Position numbers and translations under genes: made by a program. A stretch of DNA of 64,000 nt from Azohydromonas australica DSM 1124. Its GTDB lineage: Bacteria; Pseudomonadota; Gammaproteobacteria; Burkholderiales; Burkholderiaceae_C. The notes under the pieces were generated by a model. It saw only the letters and a list, made by a program, of their open reading frames with translations. It made no database searches and was not told where the DNA came from. This document shows, piece by piece, positions 52,211 through 61,345 of this stretch (the stretch's first letter is position 1; every line of letters begins with the position of its first letter). The stretch is from positions 146,236 to 210,235 of the forward strand of contig NZ_KE387203.1 in NCBI RefSeq assembly GCF_000430725.1, in the 5' to 3' direction.

Positions 52211-52452
52211 TTGTATGTCCTCGAATTCGAAAAGTGGTCGAACAATTACCGATCGGCTGGGGTGTTCGAAGCCCCGACTCACGTAGACGCGGATCGTTAC
52301 TGGAGAACCTTGTCCAACCCCAAATTATACCGTCGCACTAGGGAAGGCCCTTACTGACGGCAAGCGGCGCCGCCCTGTGAAGGTGCGAGCGTTGCGGCGG
52401 CGCATCACTTTTGTGCCTGCGCCTGATCGGGAGTTTTCCAGCGGCCGCGGGC

Positions 52453-53580
52453 TCAGCTTCCGAGTGGCTGCACCCAGCCCGCGGCGGCCCAGTCCTCCAG
52501 CAATTCACGCGCGTCGTTGCTGAGGGTCGCGACCTCGCGCGCGCTGAGCGCACCGGCGTCGGCCAGGCGTCGCATCAGGCGCGCATCGCGTCCGCCGGCA
52601 TGGAAGGACTCGCCGTTGAGGAAGACGAACTTCTCGTCATACATCATGCGGCTGCGCCGGTGCAGCGCGACGCCGCCCGCCACGTCGGTCTCGCCGTCCT
52701 GCTCGAACCAGACGTTGGGCTTCGGCTCGCTCAGGATCTCCCCCAGCGCCGCCTGCAGCCGCGAGGGGTCGCGCAGCGCGCGCTCCAGCGCCTGGCGCGC
52801 GAAGTCCGACAGCGCCGCCGGAATCTGCCCCGGCGTGGCCGTGGCCAGCTGCTTCGGATCGCGGTAGAGGCGCCCCTTCTCCTCCTCGTCCATCAGCTCG
52901 GGCAGCCGCTGCAGCAGCTCGCGCGCGAGGTCGTCCTCGCAAGGCACGCGGAAACCCACCGAGCAGGTCATGCACTCGCCGTCCACGGCGATGCCGTCGT
53001 GGCCCCAGCGCGGCGGCAGGTACAGCATGTCGCCGGGTTCCAGCACCACGTCCTCGGTCGGCTCGAAGTTCGCCAGCAGCTTCAGCGGCACGCCCGGCAC
53101 CAGCGACTCGTCGGCCACCGGGCCGATGCGCCAGCGCCGCTTGCCGTGCACCTGGATCAGGAACACGTCGTAGTTGTCCATGTGCGCGCCGACGCCGCCG
53201 CCCTCGCTGGCCCAGGAGATCATCAGGTCGTCCAGCCGCGCCTGCGGCACGAAGCGGAAGCGCGACAGCATCTCGTGGGCCTCGGCCACGTGCAGGTCCA
53301 GGCCCTGCACCAGCAGCGTCCAGCGCGGCTGCTTGACCGCCGGCAGCGCCTGGCGCGGCAGCGGGCCGTGGCGCAGTTTCCAGGTGTCGCCCTTGGCGAC
53401 GATAACGCGCGATTCCACGTCCTCCTGCTGCGCCAGCGCGAACATCTGCGTGCGCGTCACCGGCGGCTGCACGCCGGGCAGCGCCTGGCGCACCAGCAGC
53501 GGCTTCTTTTGCCAGTGGCGGCGCATGAAGGTCTCGGGCGAAAGTCCGCCCAGCAAAGTCATTGGTTGGTCAATCTGCAT
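52453..53580 (-). CDS. Ribosomal oxygenase-like JmjC/cupin protein (RoxA/YcfD family)
   Basis: 375 residues. The Fe(II) site HMDNYD (His, Asp) and the third ligand in the WGHDG segment, within a double-stranded beta-helix, identify a 2-oxoglutarate oxygenase; a C-terminal winged-helix region (about 280-375) follows, as in YcfD. E. coli YcfD hydroxylates Arg81 of ribosomal protein L16. It diverges from the FKBP gene. Confidence 0.9.
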   Translation of the reverse strand: MQIDQPMTLLGGLSPETFMRRHWQKKPLLVRQALPGVQPPVTRTQMFALAQQEDVESRVIVAKGDTWKLRHGPLPRQALPAVKQPRWTLLVQGLDLHVAEAHEMLSRFRFVPQARLDDLMISWASEGGGVGAHMDNYDVFLIQVHGKRRWRIGPVADESLVPGVPLKLLANFEPTEDVVLEPGDMLYLPPRWGHDGIAVDGECMTCSVGFRVPCEDDLARELLQRLPELMDEEEKGRLYRDPKQLATATPGQIPAALSDFARQALERALRDPSRLQAALGEILSEPKPNVWFEQDGETDVAGGVALHRRSRMMYDEKFVFLNGESFHAGGRDARLMRRLADAGALSAREVATLSNDARELLEDWAAAGWVQPLGS

Positions 53581-53618
53581 TTCCGGGATTGTCAGGGCCC
53601 TTGTGGCATCCTCGGACG

Positions 53619-54152
53619 ATGAACATCAACGCACCCTGCGTGGTCAGCCTCACCTGGACGCTGGCCGACGGACAAGGCCAGACCATCGACGAGCTGGCAG
53701 CCCCGGTCGAATTCTTTTTTGGCGGCGAGGACCTGCTGCCCAAGGTCGAGGAGGCCCTGGCGGGCCACGAGGCCGGCCACGAAGCCTGGCTGCACCTGGA
53801 ACCCGAGCATGCCTTCGGCGACTACAAGCCCGAGCTGGTGTGCTTCGAGGCGCGCAACCTCTTCCCCGAGCAGGTCGAGCCCGGCATGGCCTTCGAGGGC
53901 CTGCCCGAAGGCAGCGTCACCACCGACATGCCGCCCGACACCGTCTACATGGTCACCGAGGTGTACCCGGAGCACGTGGTACTCGACGGCAACCACCCGC
54001 TGGCCGGCATCGCGCTGCAGCTGCACATCAAGGTGCGCGACGTGCGCGAGGCCACCGAGGAGGAGATCGAGGCCGGCAGCGTCGGCGACAGCGTGCTGGC
54101 ACTGATGGCGCCGCCCACGGGCGGCGCGCCGCGCGACGAGACGCTGCACTGA
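53619..54152 (+). CDS. SlyD/SlpA-type FKBP peptidyl-prolyl isomerase
   Basis: 177 residues from the ATG at 53619. The split FKBP domain (VVSLTWTLADGQGQTIDE ... PVEFFFGGEDLLPKVEEALAGHEAGHEAWLHLEPEHAFGDY) contains an inserted-in-flap (IF) chaperone domain (about residues 75-135) and resumes with HPLAGIALQLHIKV. The His/Cys-rich metal tail of E. coli SlyD is absent. Cytosolic folding helper. Diverges from the ribosomal oxygenase gene. Confidence 0.9.
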   Translation: MNINAPCVVSLTWTLADGQGQTIDELAAPVEFFFGGEDLLPKVEEALAGHEAGHEAWLHLEPEHAFGDYKPELVCFEARNLFPEQVEPGMAFEGLPEGSVTTDMPPDTVYMVTEVYPEHVVLDGNHPLAGIALQLHIKVRDVREATEEEIEAGSVGDSVLALMAPPTGGAPRDETLH

Positions 54153-54171
54153 GCCGGGAGCGGTTGTCGCC

Positions 54172-54798
54172 ATGAGCTCCGGCATCCAGTGGGACCTGTT
54201 CCTCGCCGCCGCGACGGCGCTGGCCTTCACGCCGGGGCCGGACATGATCTACGTCGTCTCGCGCGCGCTGGCGCAGGGCCGCAAGGCCGCGCTGGTCTCG
54301 GCCGCCGGGCTGTCGCTGGGCGTGCTGGCGCACACCTTCTTCGCCGCCTTCGGCGTGACGGTGCTGCTGCAGACCTCCGAGCTGGCGTTCACGGCGCTGA
54401 AGGTCCTGGGTGCGTGCTACCTGCTGTGGATGGGCGTGCAGCTGTGGCGCAGCGCGCCGCGCATCGACATCCACGCCGCCGGCGACCGGCTCGGCACCAA
54501 GGCGCTGTTCCTGCAGGGCGCGCTCTCGGCGCTGCTCAACCCCAAGCTGGCGCTGTTCTTCCTGGCCTTCCTGCCGCAGTTCGTGCCGGCTGACAGCGCC
54601 TCGCCGGCGCTGGACACCGTCATGCTGGGCCTGGCCTTTGGCGCCGTCGGCGTGCCGGTGCAGGCGCTGGCAGGCTGGGTGGCGGGCTCGCTGAGCCAGG
54701 CGCTGCGCCGCAACCAGCGCGCGGTGTGCAGCATGTTCCGCTTCAGCGGCGCGCTGATGCTGATCCTGGGCCTGCGGCTGCTGGTGACGCAGCGCTGA
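54172..54798 (+). CDS. LysE family amino acid exporter
   Basis: 208 residues, about six membrane helices. The opening AATALAFTPGPDMIYVVSRALAQGRKAAL and the GVLAHTFFAAFGVTVLL segment are the LysE/RhtB signature. Members export lysine, threonine, homoserine or other amino acids; the specific substrate is unclear. Starts 20 bp after the FKBP gene. Confidence 0.9.
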   Translation: MSSGIQWDLFLAAATALAFTPGPDMIYVVSRALAQGRKAALVSAAGLSLGVLAHTFFAAFGVTVLLQTSELAFTALKVLGACYLLWMGVQLWRSAPRIDIHAAGDRLGTKALFLQGALSALLNPKLALFFLAFLPQFVPADSASPALDTVMLGLAFGAVGVPVQALAGWVAGSLSQALRRNQRAVCSMFRFSGALMLILGLRLLVTQR

Positions 54799-54820
54799 TC
54801 GCGCCTCCGCCGCAAAAGGA

Positions 54821-54847
54821 AACGCCGGCCCTCGGGCCGGCGTTTTT
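54821..54847. terminator. Bidirectional intrinsic terminator
   Basis: AACGCCGGCC / GGCCGGCGTT stem with a 4-nt loop, followed by TTTT on the plus strand and preceded by an A-rich stretch. It lies between lysE-like (plus) and the RND pump gene (minus). Confidence 0.85.
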
Positions 54848-54873
54848 CATGGTGGCCCGGGCCGCCGTCGCGC

Positions 54874-57800
54874 TCAGGCGGCGTGGGCCTCCTGCGACGC
54901 CTCGCCTTCCGCCGCCGTGATCGGCCCTTTGCCGCTGAAGCGGTCCAGCGCCAGGTAGATCACCGGCGTGATGTAGAGCGTCACCGCCTGCGAGAACACC
55001 AGCCCGCCCACCACCGCCAGGCCCAGCGGCTGGCGCAGCTCGGCGCCGGCGCCGATGCCCATGGCGATCGGCAGCGCGCCCATCAGCGCCGCCAGCGTGG
55101 TCATCATGATCGGGCGGAAGCGCAGGATGCAGGCCTCGCGGATCGCCTGCACCGGCTTCATGCCGCGCTCGCGCTGTGCCTCCAGCGCGAAGTCGATCAT
55201 CATGATCGCGTTCTTCTTGACGATGCCGATCAGCAGCAGGATGCCGATGGTGGCGATCAGCGTCAGGTCCATGCCGAAGAACTTGAGCATCAGCAGCGCG
55301 CCCACCGCCGCTGAGGGCAGCCCGGCCAGGATCGTCAGCGGGTGGATGTAGCTCTCGTAGAGGACGCCCAGCAGCACGTAGATCACCAGCAGCGCCGCCA
55401 CGATCAGCATCGCCTGGCTGCCCTGCGAGCTCTTGAACACCGCCGCGTCGCCGCCGTAGCGCGTGATGATCGACTCGGGCATGCCCAGCTCCGCGCGGTA
55501 GCGCTCCAGGTTGGCCGTGGCGTCGCCCAGCGCCGCGCCCGGCGCGAGGTTGAACGACACCGTCACCGCCTGCAGCTGCCCCACGTGGTTGATCGAGATC
55601 GGCCCCACCGTGCGCGACACCGTCGCGAAGGCCGACAGCGGCACCAGCGAACCGGCGGAGGAGCGCACGTAGATGCGCGAGAGGTCCGCCTCGTCCTGCT
55701 TGGCCTCGGGTGCCGCCTCCATGATCACCTGGTAGCTGTCGGCGCTGGTGTAAATGGTGGAGACCTGCCGCTCGCCGAAGGCGCTGAACAGCGCGGTGCG
55801 CACCGCGTCGATGGACACGCCCAGCGTGTTGGCGCGGTCGCGGTCGATGGACAGCGAGGCCTGCAGCCCGCGCAGCTGCGCGTCGCTGGTGACGTCGCGG
55901 AACAGCGCGTCGGTGCGCAGCTTCTCCTGCAGCTTCACGGCCCAGTCGTTGAGCTCGCCGGCCTGCACGCTCTGCAGGATGTACTGGTACTGCGCCTTGC
56001 TGGGCCGGCCGCCGAGCTGCAGGTTCTGCACCGGGCGCATGAAGACGTTGAGGCCCGCCACCGCGCGCAGATCGCGCCGCAGCCCGTCCACCACCGCCTT
56101 CATCGGCTTGCGCTCGCCGCGCGGCTTGAGGTTGATGAACATGCGCCCGTTGTTGGTCGCGTTGCTGCCGCCCAGGAAGGAGTTGACGCTCAGCACATTG
56201 GGGTCGCGCCGGATGATCTCGGCCGCGCGGTCCTGCAGCTGCACCATGGCCGGGAAGGAGATGTCTTCCGACGCTTCGGTGGTGATGCTGATCTGCCCGA
56301 TGTCCTCCTCGGGGAAGAAGCCCTTGGGGATGGTGACGAACAGCCACGCCGTGGCGGCAAAGGTGCCCGCCGCCACCAGCATCACCACGCCGCGGTGGCG
56401 CAGCGCCAGGTCCAGCGTGCGGGTGTAGAGGCGCAGCACCGCGTCGAAGGCGTGCTCGAAGCCGCGCACCAGCAGTCCCGGCGGCTTCTTGTGCGCCTCG
56501 TCGCTGAGGAAGCGGCTGGCCAGCATCGGCACCAGCGTCAGCGACACGAAGGCCGACACCACGATCGCCAGCGACACCACCACGGCGAACTCGTGGAACA
56601 GCAGCCCGATGACGCCGGGCATGAAGAAGATCGGGATGAACACCGCGATCAGCGAGGTGGAGATCGAGATGATGGTGAAGCCCACCTCGCGCGAGCCGCG
56701 CAGCGCGGCCTGGAACGGCGGCACGCCCTCCTCCACGTGGCGGATGATGTTCTCCAGCATCACGATGGCGTCGTCCACCACCAGGCCCACCGCCAGCGTC
56801 AGGCCCAGCAGCGAGATGTTGTCCAGCGAGTAGCCCAGGCCCCACAGCAGCGACAGCGCGCCCACCAGCGACACCGGCAGCGACAGCGAGGGGATGACGG
56901 TGGCGACGAAGCGGCGCAGGAACAGGAAGATCACCAGCACCACCAGCGCCACGGTGCCCAGCAGCGTCAGGTTCACGTCGTGCAGCGCCTCGCGGATCGA
57001 CACCGAGCGGTCGTTGACCAGGTTGACCTTCACCGACTGCGGCAGCTGCTCCTGGAAGGACGGCAGCGCCGCGCGCACCGAGTCCACCACGCGCACGGTG
57101 TTGGCGTCGGGCTGGCGCTGGATCGCCAGCGTGATGGAGCGCTCGCCGTTGAAGTTGGCGTAGGTCTTGAGCGTCTCGAAGCTGTCCTCGACCTGCGCCA
57201 CGTCGCGCAGCCGCACGGGGTTGCCGTTGCGCGTGGCTACGATCACTTCCGCGAACTCCGCCGCGTTGCGCAGCTGGCGGTTGGCCTGCAGCGTGAGCGT
57301 CTGGCTCGGCCCCTCCAGCGTGCCCACGGGGGTATTGGCGTTGGCCGCGCGCAGCGCGTTGGCCACCTCGTCCAGCCCGATGTTGCGCGACGCGAGCTGA
57401 TCGGGCAGCACGCGCACCCGCACCGCGAAGCGCTTCTGGCCGTAGATGTTGACCTGCGCCACGCCCGGCAGCGTGGACAGCGTGGGCGCGATCAGGTGCT
57501 CGGCGTAGTCGTTGAGCTCCGACAGGCTCATGGCCGGCGTGGTCAGCGACAGCAGCAGCACCGGCGCGTCGGCCGGGTTGACCTTGCGGTACGAGGGCGG
57601 CTGCGTCATGTCCTGCGGCAGCTGGCGCTGCGCTCGCAGCAGCGCGGCCTGCACGTCCACCGCCGCGGCGTCGATATCGCGGCCCTCGTCGAACTCCAGC
57701 GTCACCGAGGTGCTGCCGAGCTGGCTGGTGGAGCTGATGACGGCCAGCCCGGGAATGGTCTGGAACTGCTTCTCCAGCGGCAGCGCCACCGAGGTGGCCA

Positions 57801-57975
57801 TGGTCTCGGGGCTGGCGCCGGGCAGCGCGGCCGAGACGTTGATGACCGGCGTGTTGTAGCTGGGCAGCGCCGCCACCGGGATACGGCTGAAGGCCAGCAC
57901 GCCGGCCACGACGATGGCCAGGTTCAGCAGCACCGTCATCACCGGACGGCGGATGAACAGTTCCGAGAGGTTCAT
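54874..57975 (-). CDS. RND multidrug efflux permease (MdtB/MdtC/MexF-like)
   Basis: 1033 residues, normal for the HAE1 family. Twelve helices with two large periplasmic loops; opening MNLSELFIRRPVMTVLLNLAIVVAGVLAF, and the duplicated SLTLVPMLASRFL / ITPVIYL and LAVGLVVDDAIVMLENIIRHVE (proton-relay Asp-Asp in helix 4). It is powered by the proton motive force and acts with the adaptor encoded just upstream (ATGA overlap) and an outer-membrane factor encoded elsewhere. Confidence 0.95.
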   Translation of the reverse strand: MNLSELFIRRPVMTVLLNLAIVVAGVLAFSRIPVAALPSYNTPVINVSAALPGASPETMATSVALPLEKQFQTIPGLAVISSTSQLGSTSVTLEFDEGRDIDAAAVDVQAALLRAQRQLPQDMTQPPSYRKVNPADAPVLLLSLTTPAMSLSELNDYAEHLIAPTLSTLPGVAQVNIYGQKRFAVRVRVLPDQLASRNIGLDEVANALRAANANTPVGTLEGPSQTLTLQANRQLRNAAEFAEVIVATRNGNPVRLRDVAQVEDSFETLKTYANFNGERSITLAIQRQPDANTVRVVDSVRAALPSFQEQLPQSVKVNLVNDRSVSIREALHDVNLTLLGTVALVVLVIFLFLRRFVATVIPSLSLPVSLVGALSLLWGLGYSLDNISLLGLTLAVGLVVDDAIVMLENIIRHVEEGVPPFQAALRGSREVGFTIISISTSLIAVFIPIFFMPGVIGLLFHEFAVVVSLAIVVSAFVSLTLVPMLASRFLSDEAHKKPPGLLVRGFEHAFDAVLRLYTRTLDLALRHRGVVMLVAAGTFAATAWLFVTIPKGFFPEEDIGQISITTEASEDISFPAMVQLQDRAAEIIRRDPNVLSVNSFLGGSNATNNGRMFINLKPRGERKPMKAVVDGLRRDLRAVAGLNVFMRPVQNLQLGGRPSKAQYQYILQSVQAGELNDWAVKLQEKLRTDALFRDVTSDAQLRGLQASLSIDRDRANTLGVSIDAVRTALFSAFGERQVSTIYTSADSYQVIMEAAPEAKQDEADLSRIYVRSSAGSLVPLSAFATVSRTVGPISINHVGQLQAVTVSFNLAPGAALGDATANLERYRAELGMPESIITRYGGDAAVFKSSQGSQAMLIVAALLVIYVLLGVLYESYIHPLTILAGLPSAAVGALLMLKFFGMDLTLIATIGILLLIGIVKKNAIMMIDFALEAQRERGMKPVQAIREACILRFRPIMMTTLAALMGALPIAMGIGAGAELRQPLGLAVVGGLVFSQAVTLYITPVIYLALDRFSGKGPITAAEGEASQEAHAA

Positions 57976-59330
57976 CGCAGTGCTTCCGCCTTCGAGGCCG
58001 CTGCGGCCACCCGCAGCCCGCGCCCGGGCTCCTGGCTGCCCGCGGCCGCCGCGCCGGCACCGTTGCCCGCGCCGCTGCCGCCGGCCGCGCCGCCGCCACC
58101 GCCGGCCCCGTTGCCGCCGCCCTGGCCGTTGCCGCCACCGGGCTGGGTGCCGGCGCCGCCCGCGCCGCCTTCGCCGCCGCGGCCCGCGGGCGCGCCGGCG
58201 CTGCGCTCGGTCACGCGGGTGCCGGGACGCAGGTTCTGCTTGCCATCCACCACCACGCGCTCACCGGCGCGCACGCCCTCCACCACGGCATCGGTGCCGG
58301 CGGAGTGAATGACGCGCACCGGCCGCTGCGCCGCCTGGCCCTCGGCCTCGACCACGAACAGCGTGGCGCCGCGCGGACCCTGGATGACGGCCGCCTGGGG
58401 CACGACGACCCCGCCCCGCAGCGTGCGCACCGTCAGGCTGACGTCCACGAAGGCGCCGGGCCACAGCGCCTGGTCGGGGTTGTCGAACATCGCCTTCACG
58501 CGCACGGTGCCCGAGGCCAGGTCCACCGCGTTGTCGACGAACTGCAGCTTGCCGACGCGCGGCTTGCGCCCTTCCGGCAGCGCCGCCTGCACCTGGCCGC
58601 CGCCCTGTCCCAGCAGCTCCAGCAGCGCCGGCAGCTCGCGCTGCGGCAGGCTGAAGGACACGGCGATGGGATCGATCTGCGTGAGCGTGAGCAGCGCCGT
58701 GCCGGTGGGCGACACGGTCGTGCCCGGATAGACGTTGACGGCGCCGATGCGCCCGTCCCCCGGCGCCACGATGCGGCTGTAGGACAGCGCCACCTTGGCC
58801 GCCTCCAGCGCGGCGCGGTCGGCCGCCACCAGCGCCGCCTGCGCCTCGGCCTGGGCGCGCGCGGTGTCCACCGCGCCCTGCGAGACGAAGCCCTTTTCCA
58901 CCAGCTCCAGGCTGCGCGCGAGCTGGCGCTGGGCGTCGGCGGCAGTGGCCTGGTCGCGCAGCAGCTGCGCCTGCGCGCGCGCCACGTTGGCCTCGTCGTT
59001 GCGCGCGTCCAGCGTGAACAGCAGCTCGCCGCGCTTGACGTTCTGGCCCTCGCGCACGTGCACCTGCGTCACCACGCTGGCGACCTGCGGCTTGACTTCG
59101 ACGCTGCGCAGCGCCGTGACGGTGCCCGGCGCCTGCAGCTGCACCGGCACGTCGCGCTGCTGCGCCACCACGCTGGTGATGCTCACCGCCGGCGCCGAGG
59201 CGCCGGCGCCCGGCGCGCTGGCCGAGGCAGCAGCCGGCGGCGCCTCCTTGCGGCTGTTGAACCACCAGGCGCCGGACAGGCCGGCAACGATGAGGACCGC
59301 CGCCAGGGCAGCCGCTTTGGGCTTGGACAT
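57972..59330 (-). CDS. RND efflux adaptor (MdtA/MexE-like)
   Basis: 452 residues. N-terminal helix (AALAAVLIVAGLSGAWW), then lipoyl and hairpin domains (VASVVTQVHVREGQNVKRGE; IVAPGDGRIGAVNVYPGTTV) and beta-barrel with VVPQAAVIQGPRG. After about residue 375 the chain becomes a ~75-residue tail made mostly of Gly and Ala (many GGG, GAG, GNG runs), ending in a Ser/Ala/Lys segment; this is not part of the usual adaptor fold. The stop overlaps the permease start. Confidence 0.92.
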   Translation of the reverse strand: MSKPKAAALAAVLIVAGLSGAWWFNSRKEAPPAAASASAPGAGASAPAVSITSVVAQQRDVPVQLQAPGTVTALRSVEVKPQVASVVTQVHVREGQNVKRGELLFTLDARNDEANVARAQAQLLRDQATAADAQRQLARSLELVEKGFVSQGAVDTARAQAEAQAALVAADRAALEAAKVALSYSRIVAPGDGRIGAVNVYPGTTVSPTGTALLTLTQIDPIAVSFSLPQRELPALLELLGQGGGQVQAALPEGRKPRVGKLQFVDNAVDLASGTVRVKAMFDNPDQALWPGAFVDVSLTVRTLRGGVVVPQAAVIQGPRGATLFVVEAEGQAAQRPVRVIHSAGTDAVVEGVRAGERVVVDGKQNLRPGTRVTERSAGAPAGRGGEGGAGGAGTQPGGGNGQGGGNGAGGGGGAAGGSGAGNGAGAAAAGSQEPGRGLRVAAAASKAEALR

Positions 59331-59485
59331 GGAAAGACTACGGTCCGACGTCTGGAGGGAAGAAATTGCCGGCTCGCGGGGGATTCAGCAAGCCGTCAGC
59401 CTGTGGCTGGCGAGGGGCATTTATCGGCCGTCCGGTCGGCGGATTGATGCGGGCCATCCCGCGACGGACCGTCAGGAGTTGGCGT

Positions 59486-59947
59486 TCAGGCCCGCCCTGT
59501 GGAACCGAAGCCGCCCTGGCCGCGCTCGGAGGCGCCGAATTCCTCCACGCGGCGGAAGCGCGCCTGCACCACCGGCACGATCACCATCTGCGCGATGCGC
59601 TCCAGCGGCTGCACGGTGAAGGGCTCCTTGCCGCGGTTCCAGCAGCTCACCATCAGCGGGCCCTGGTAGTCGGCGTCGATGAGGCCCACGAGGTTGCCCA
59701 GCACCAGGCCGTGCTTGTGCCCCAGGCCCGAGCGCGGCAGCAGCATCGCGGCGAGGCCGGGGTCGCCGATGTGGATGGCGATGCCGGTGGGGATCAGCGC
59801 CGCGTCGCCGGGCTGCAGCACCAGCGGCGCATCCACGCAGGCGCGCAGGTCCAGCCCGGCGCTGCCCGGCGTGGCGTAGCTCGGCGCCAGCTCGTCATAA
59901 CGCTCGGCCACGCGGGGGTCGAGAACTTTCAAATCGATGGTGGTCAT
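59486..59947 (-). CDS. dut: dUTP diphosphatase
   Basis: 153 residues from the ATG at 59947. The five dUTPase motifs are recognisable: [45 protein letters not shown], and the C-terminal [10 protein letters not shown] that closes over the active site of the neighbouring subunit. It hydrolyses dUTP to dUMP, keeping uracil out of DNA and feeding thymidylate synthesis. Encoded downstream of coaBC, as in many proteobacteria. Confidence 0.96.
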   Translation of the reverse strand: MTTIDLKVLDPRVAERYDELAPSYATPGSAGLDLRACVDAPLVLQPGDAALIPTGIAIHIGDPGLAAMLLPRSGLGHKHGLVLGNLVGLIDADYQGPLMVSCWNRGKEPFTVQPLERIAQMVIVPVVQARFRRVEEFGASERGQGGFGSTGRA

Positions 59948-59963
59948 GGTTTTTTTCCGGCTC

Positions 59964-60005
59964 GAAAAGCAAAGCCGCCATGCCCGCACCCGGCAGGCAT
60001 GACGG
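59964..60005 (-). terminator. Intrinsic terminator between coaBC and dut
   Basis: Minus strand: GCCGTCATGCC / GGCATGGCGGC stem (one G-U pair, 11-nt loop) followed by TTTGCTTTTC. dut therefore may be transcribed partly from read-through or from its own promoter. Confidence 0.7.
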
Positions 60006-60022
60006 CATGGTGAAACGTCGCG

Positions 60023-61252
60023 TCAGCCGCGAGCCGACAGCCGCTGCGCGATCTCCCGCACCAGTTCCTGCGCCAGCGTGCGCTTGGAGGCGGCGGGCAC
60101 TTCGCGGTCGCCCTGCGCATCCACCAGCAGCAGCGCGTTGTCGTCGCGGCCGAAGGTCGCGGGCCCCAGGTTGCCCACCACCAGCGGCACATTCTTGCGG
60201 TGGAGTTTTTCTCGCGCGTGTCTGGCCAGGTCGTGGCTCTCGGCGGCGAAGCCCACGCAGTACGGCGGACGCGGCAGCCGCGCCACCGCGGCCAGGATGT
60301 CGGGGTTCTCGACCAGGTCCAGCCCCGGCACGGCGCGGTCGGCCTGCTTCTTGATCTTGGCGTCCGACACCCCCGCCGGGCGCCAGTCGGCCACGGCGGC
60401 CGTGGCGACGAAGACCTCGTGCTGCCCGGCCAGCGGCAGCACGGCGTCGAACATCTGCTGCGCCGTGCGCACGTCGATGCGGCGCACGCCGGCCGGCGTG
60501 TCCAGGTGCACCGGGCCGGCCACCAGCGTGACCTCGGCCCCCGCCTCCTGCGCCGCACGCGCGATGGCGAAACCCATCTTGCCGCTGGAGAGGTTCGTGA
60601 GGCCGCGCACCGGGTCGATGGGCTCGAAGGTCGGGCCGGCGGTGATCAGGAGCTTGCGGCCCTGCAGCAGCTTCGGGGTGAAAAAGGCGATCAGCGCGTC
60701 GCGCAGCTCCACCGCCTCCAGCATGCGGCCGTCGCCGATCTCGCCGCAGGCTTGGTCGCCGTGGCCCGGGCCCAGCAGCAGCGCGCCGTCGGCCACCACC
60801 TGGGCGGCGTTGCGCTGCGTGGCCGGGTGCGCCCACATCTCGCGGTTCATGGCCGGGGCGAGCAGCAGCGGCACGCGCTCGTGGCCGGAGGCGAAGGGGC
60901 GCGCCAGGCACAGCAGGCTCAGCAACTCGTCGGCGCGGCCCTGCGCGAGCTGCGCGATCAGGTCGGCGCTGGCGGGGGCGATAAGGATCGCGTCGGCCTC
61001 GCGGCTGAGGTTGATGTGCGCCATCGCGTTGGGCTGGCGCTCGTCCCACTGGCTGCGCACCACGGGGCGTCCGGAGAGGGCCTGCATCGTCACCGCGGTG
61101 ATGAACTGCTCGGCCGCCGGCGTCATCACCACCTGCACGCTGGCGCCGGCGCGGGTGAGCTCGCGCACGAGCTCGGCCGACTTGTAGCAAGCGATGCCGC
61201 CGGAGAGGCCGAGCACGATGTGCCGGCCGGCGAGATCGGGGGGTTGCGTCAT
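60023..61252 (-). CDS. coaBC: Bifunctional phosphopantothenoylcysteine decarboxylase/synthase
   Basis: 409 residues. The N-terminal flavoprotein CoaC (GLSGGIACYKSAELVREL, PAMNREMWAHPATQRN) decarboxylates phosphopantothenoylcysteine; the C-terminal CoaB (from about residue 195, ITAGPTFEPIDPVRGLTNLSSGKMGFAIA) ligates cysteine to phosphopantothenate with CTP. Together they perform two steps of coenzyme A synthesis. It diverges from the ChaN-like gene. Confidence 0.96.
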   Translation of the reverse strand: MTQPPDLAGRHIVLGLSGGIACYKSAELVRELTRAGASVQVVMTPAAEQFITAVTMQALSGRPVVRSQWDERQPNAMAHINLSREADAILIAPASADLIAQLAQGRADELLSLLCLARPFASGHERVPLLLAPAMNREMWAHPATQRNAAQVVADGALLLGPGHGDQACGEIGDGRMLEAVELRDALIAFFTPKLLQGRKLLITAGPTFEPIDPVRGLTNLSSGKMGFAIARAAQEAGAEVTLVAGPVHLDTPAGVRRIDVRTAQQMFDAVLPLAGQHEVFVATAAVADWRPAGVSDAKIKKQADRAVPGLDLVENPDILAAVARLPRPPYCVGFAAESHDLARHAREKLHRKNVPLVVGNLGPATFGRDDNALLLVDAQGDREVPAASKRTLAQELVREIAQRLSARG

Positions 61253-61345
61253 AAGGCGCGCACTCTATCAGGGGCACGCCGCTCGCTATGCTGGCTTCGC
61301 CGGCGGGTTTTTCAGGCGCCGGCGGTGTCTCCAGGAGAGGTCCCG

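Noticed and set aside
54743..58138. Very long reading frames (over 900 codons) antisense to or out of frame with the RND pump, lon, parE and others
   Set aside because: They are by-products of very GC-rich codons, which remove stops in other frames. Their translations are Arg/Ala/Pro/Gly-rich or His/Gln-rich low complexity with no family motifs, whereas the opposing frames carry complete conserved domains.
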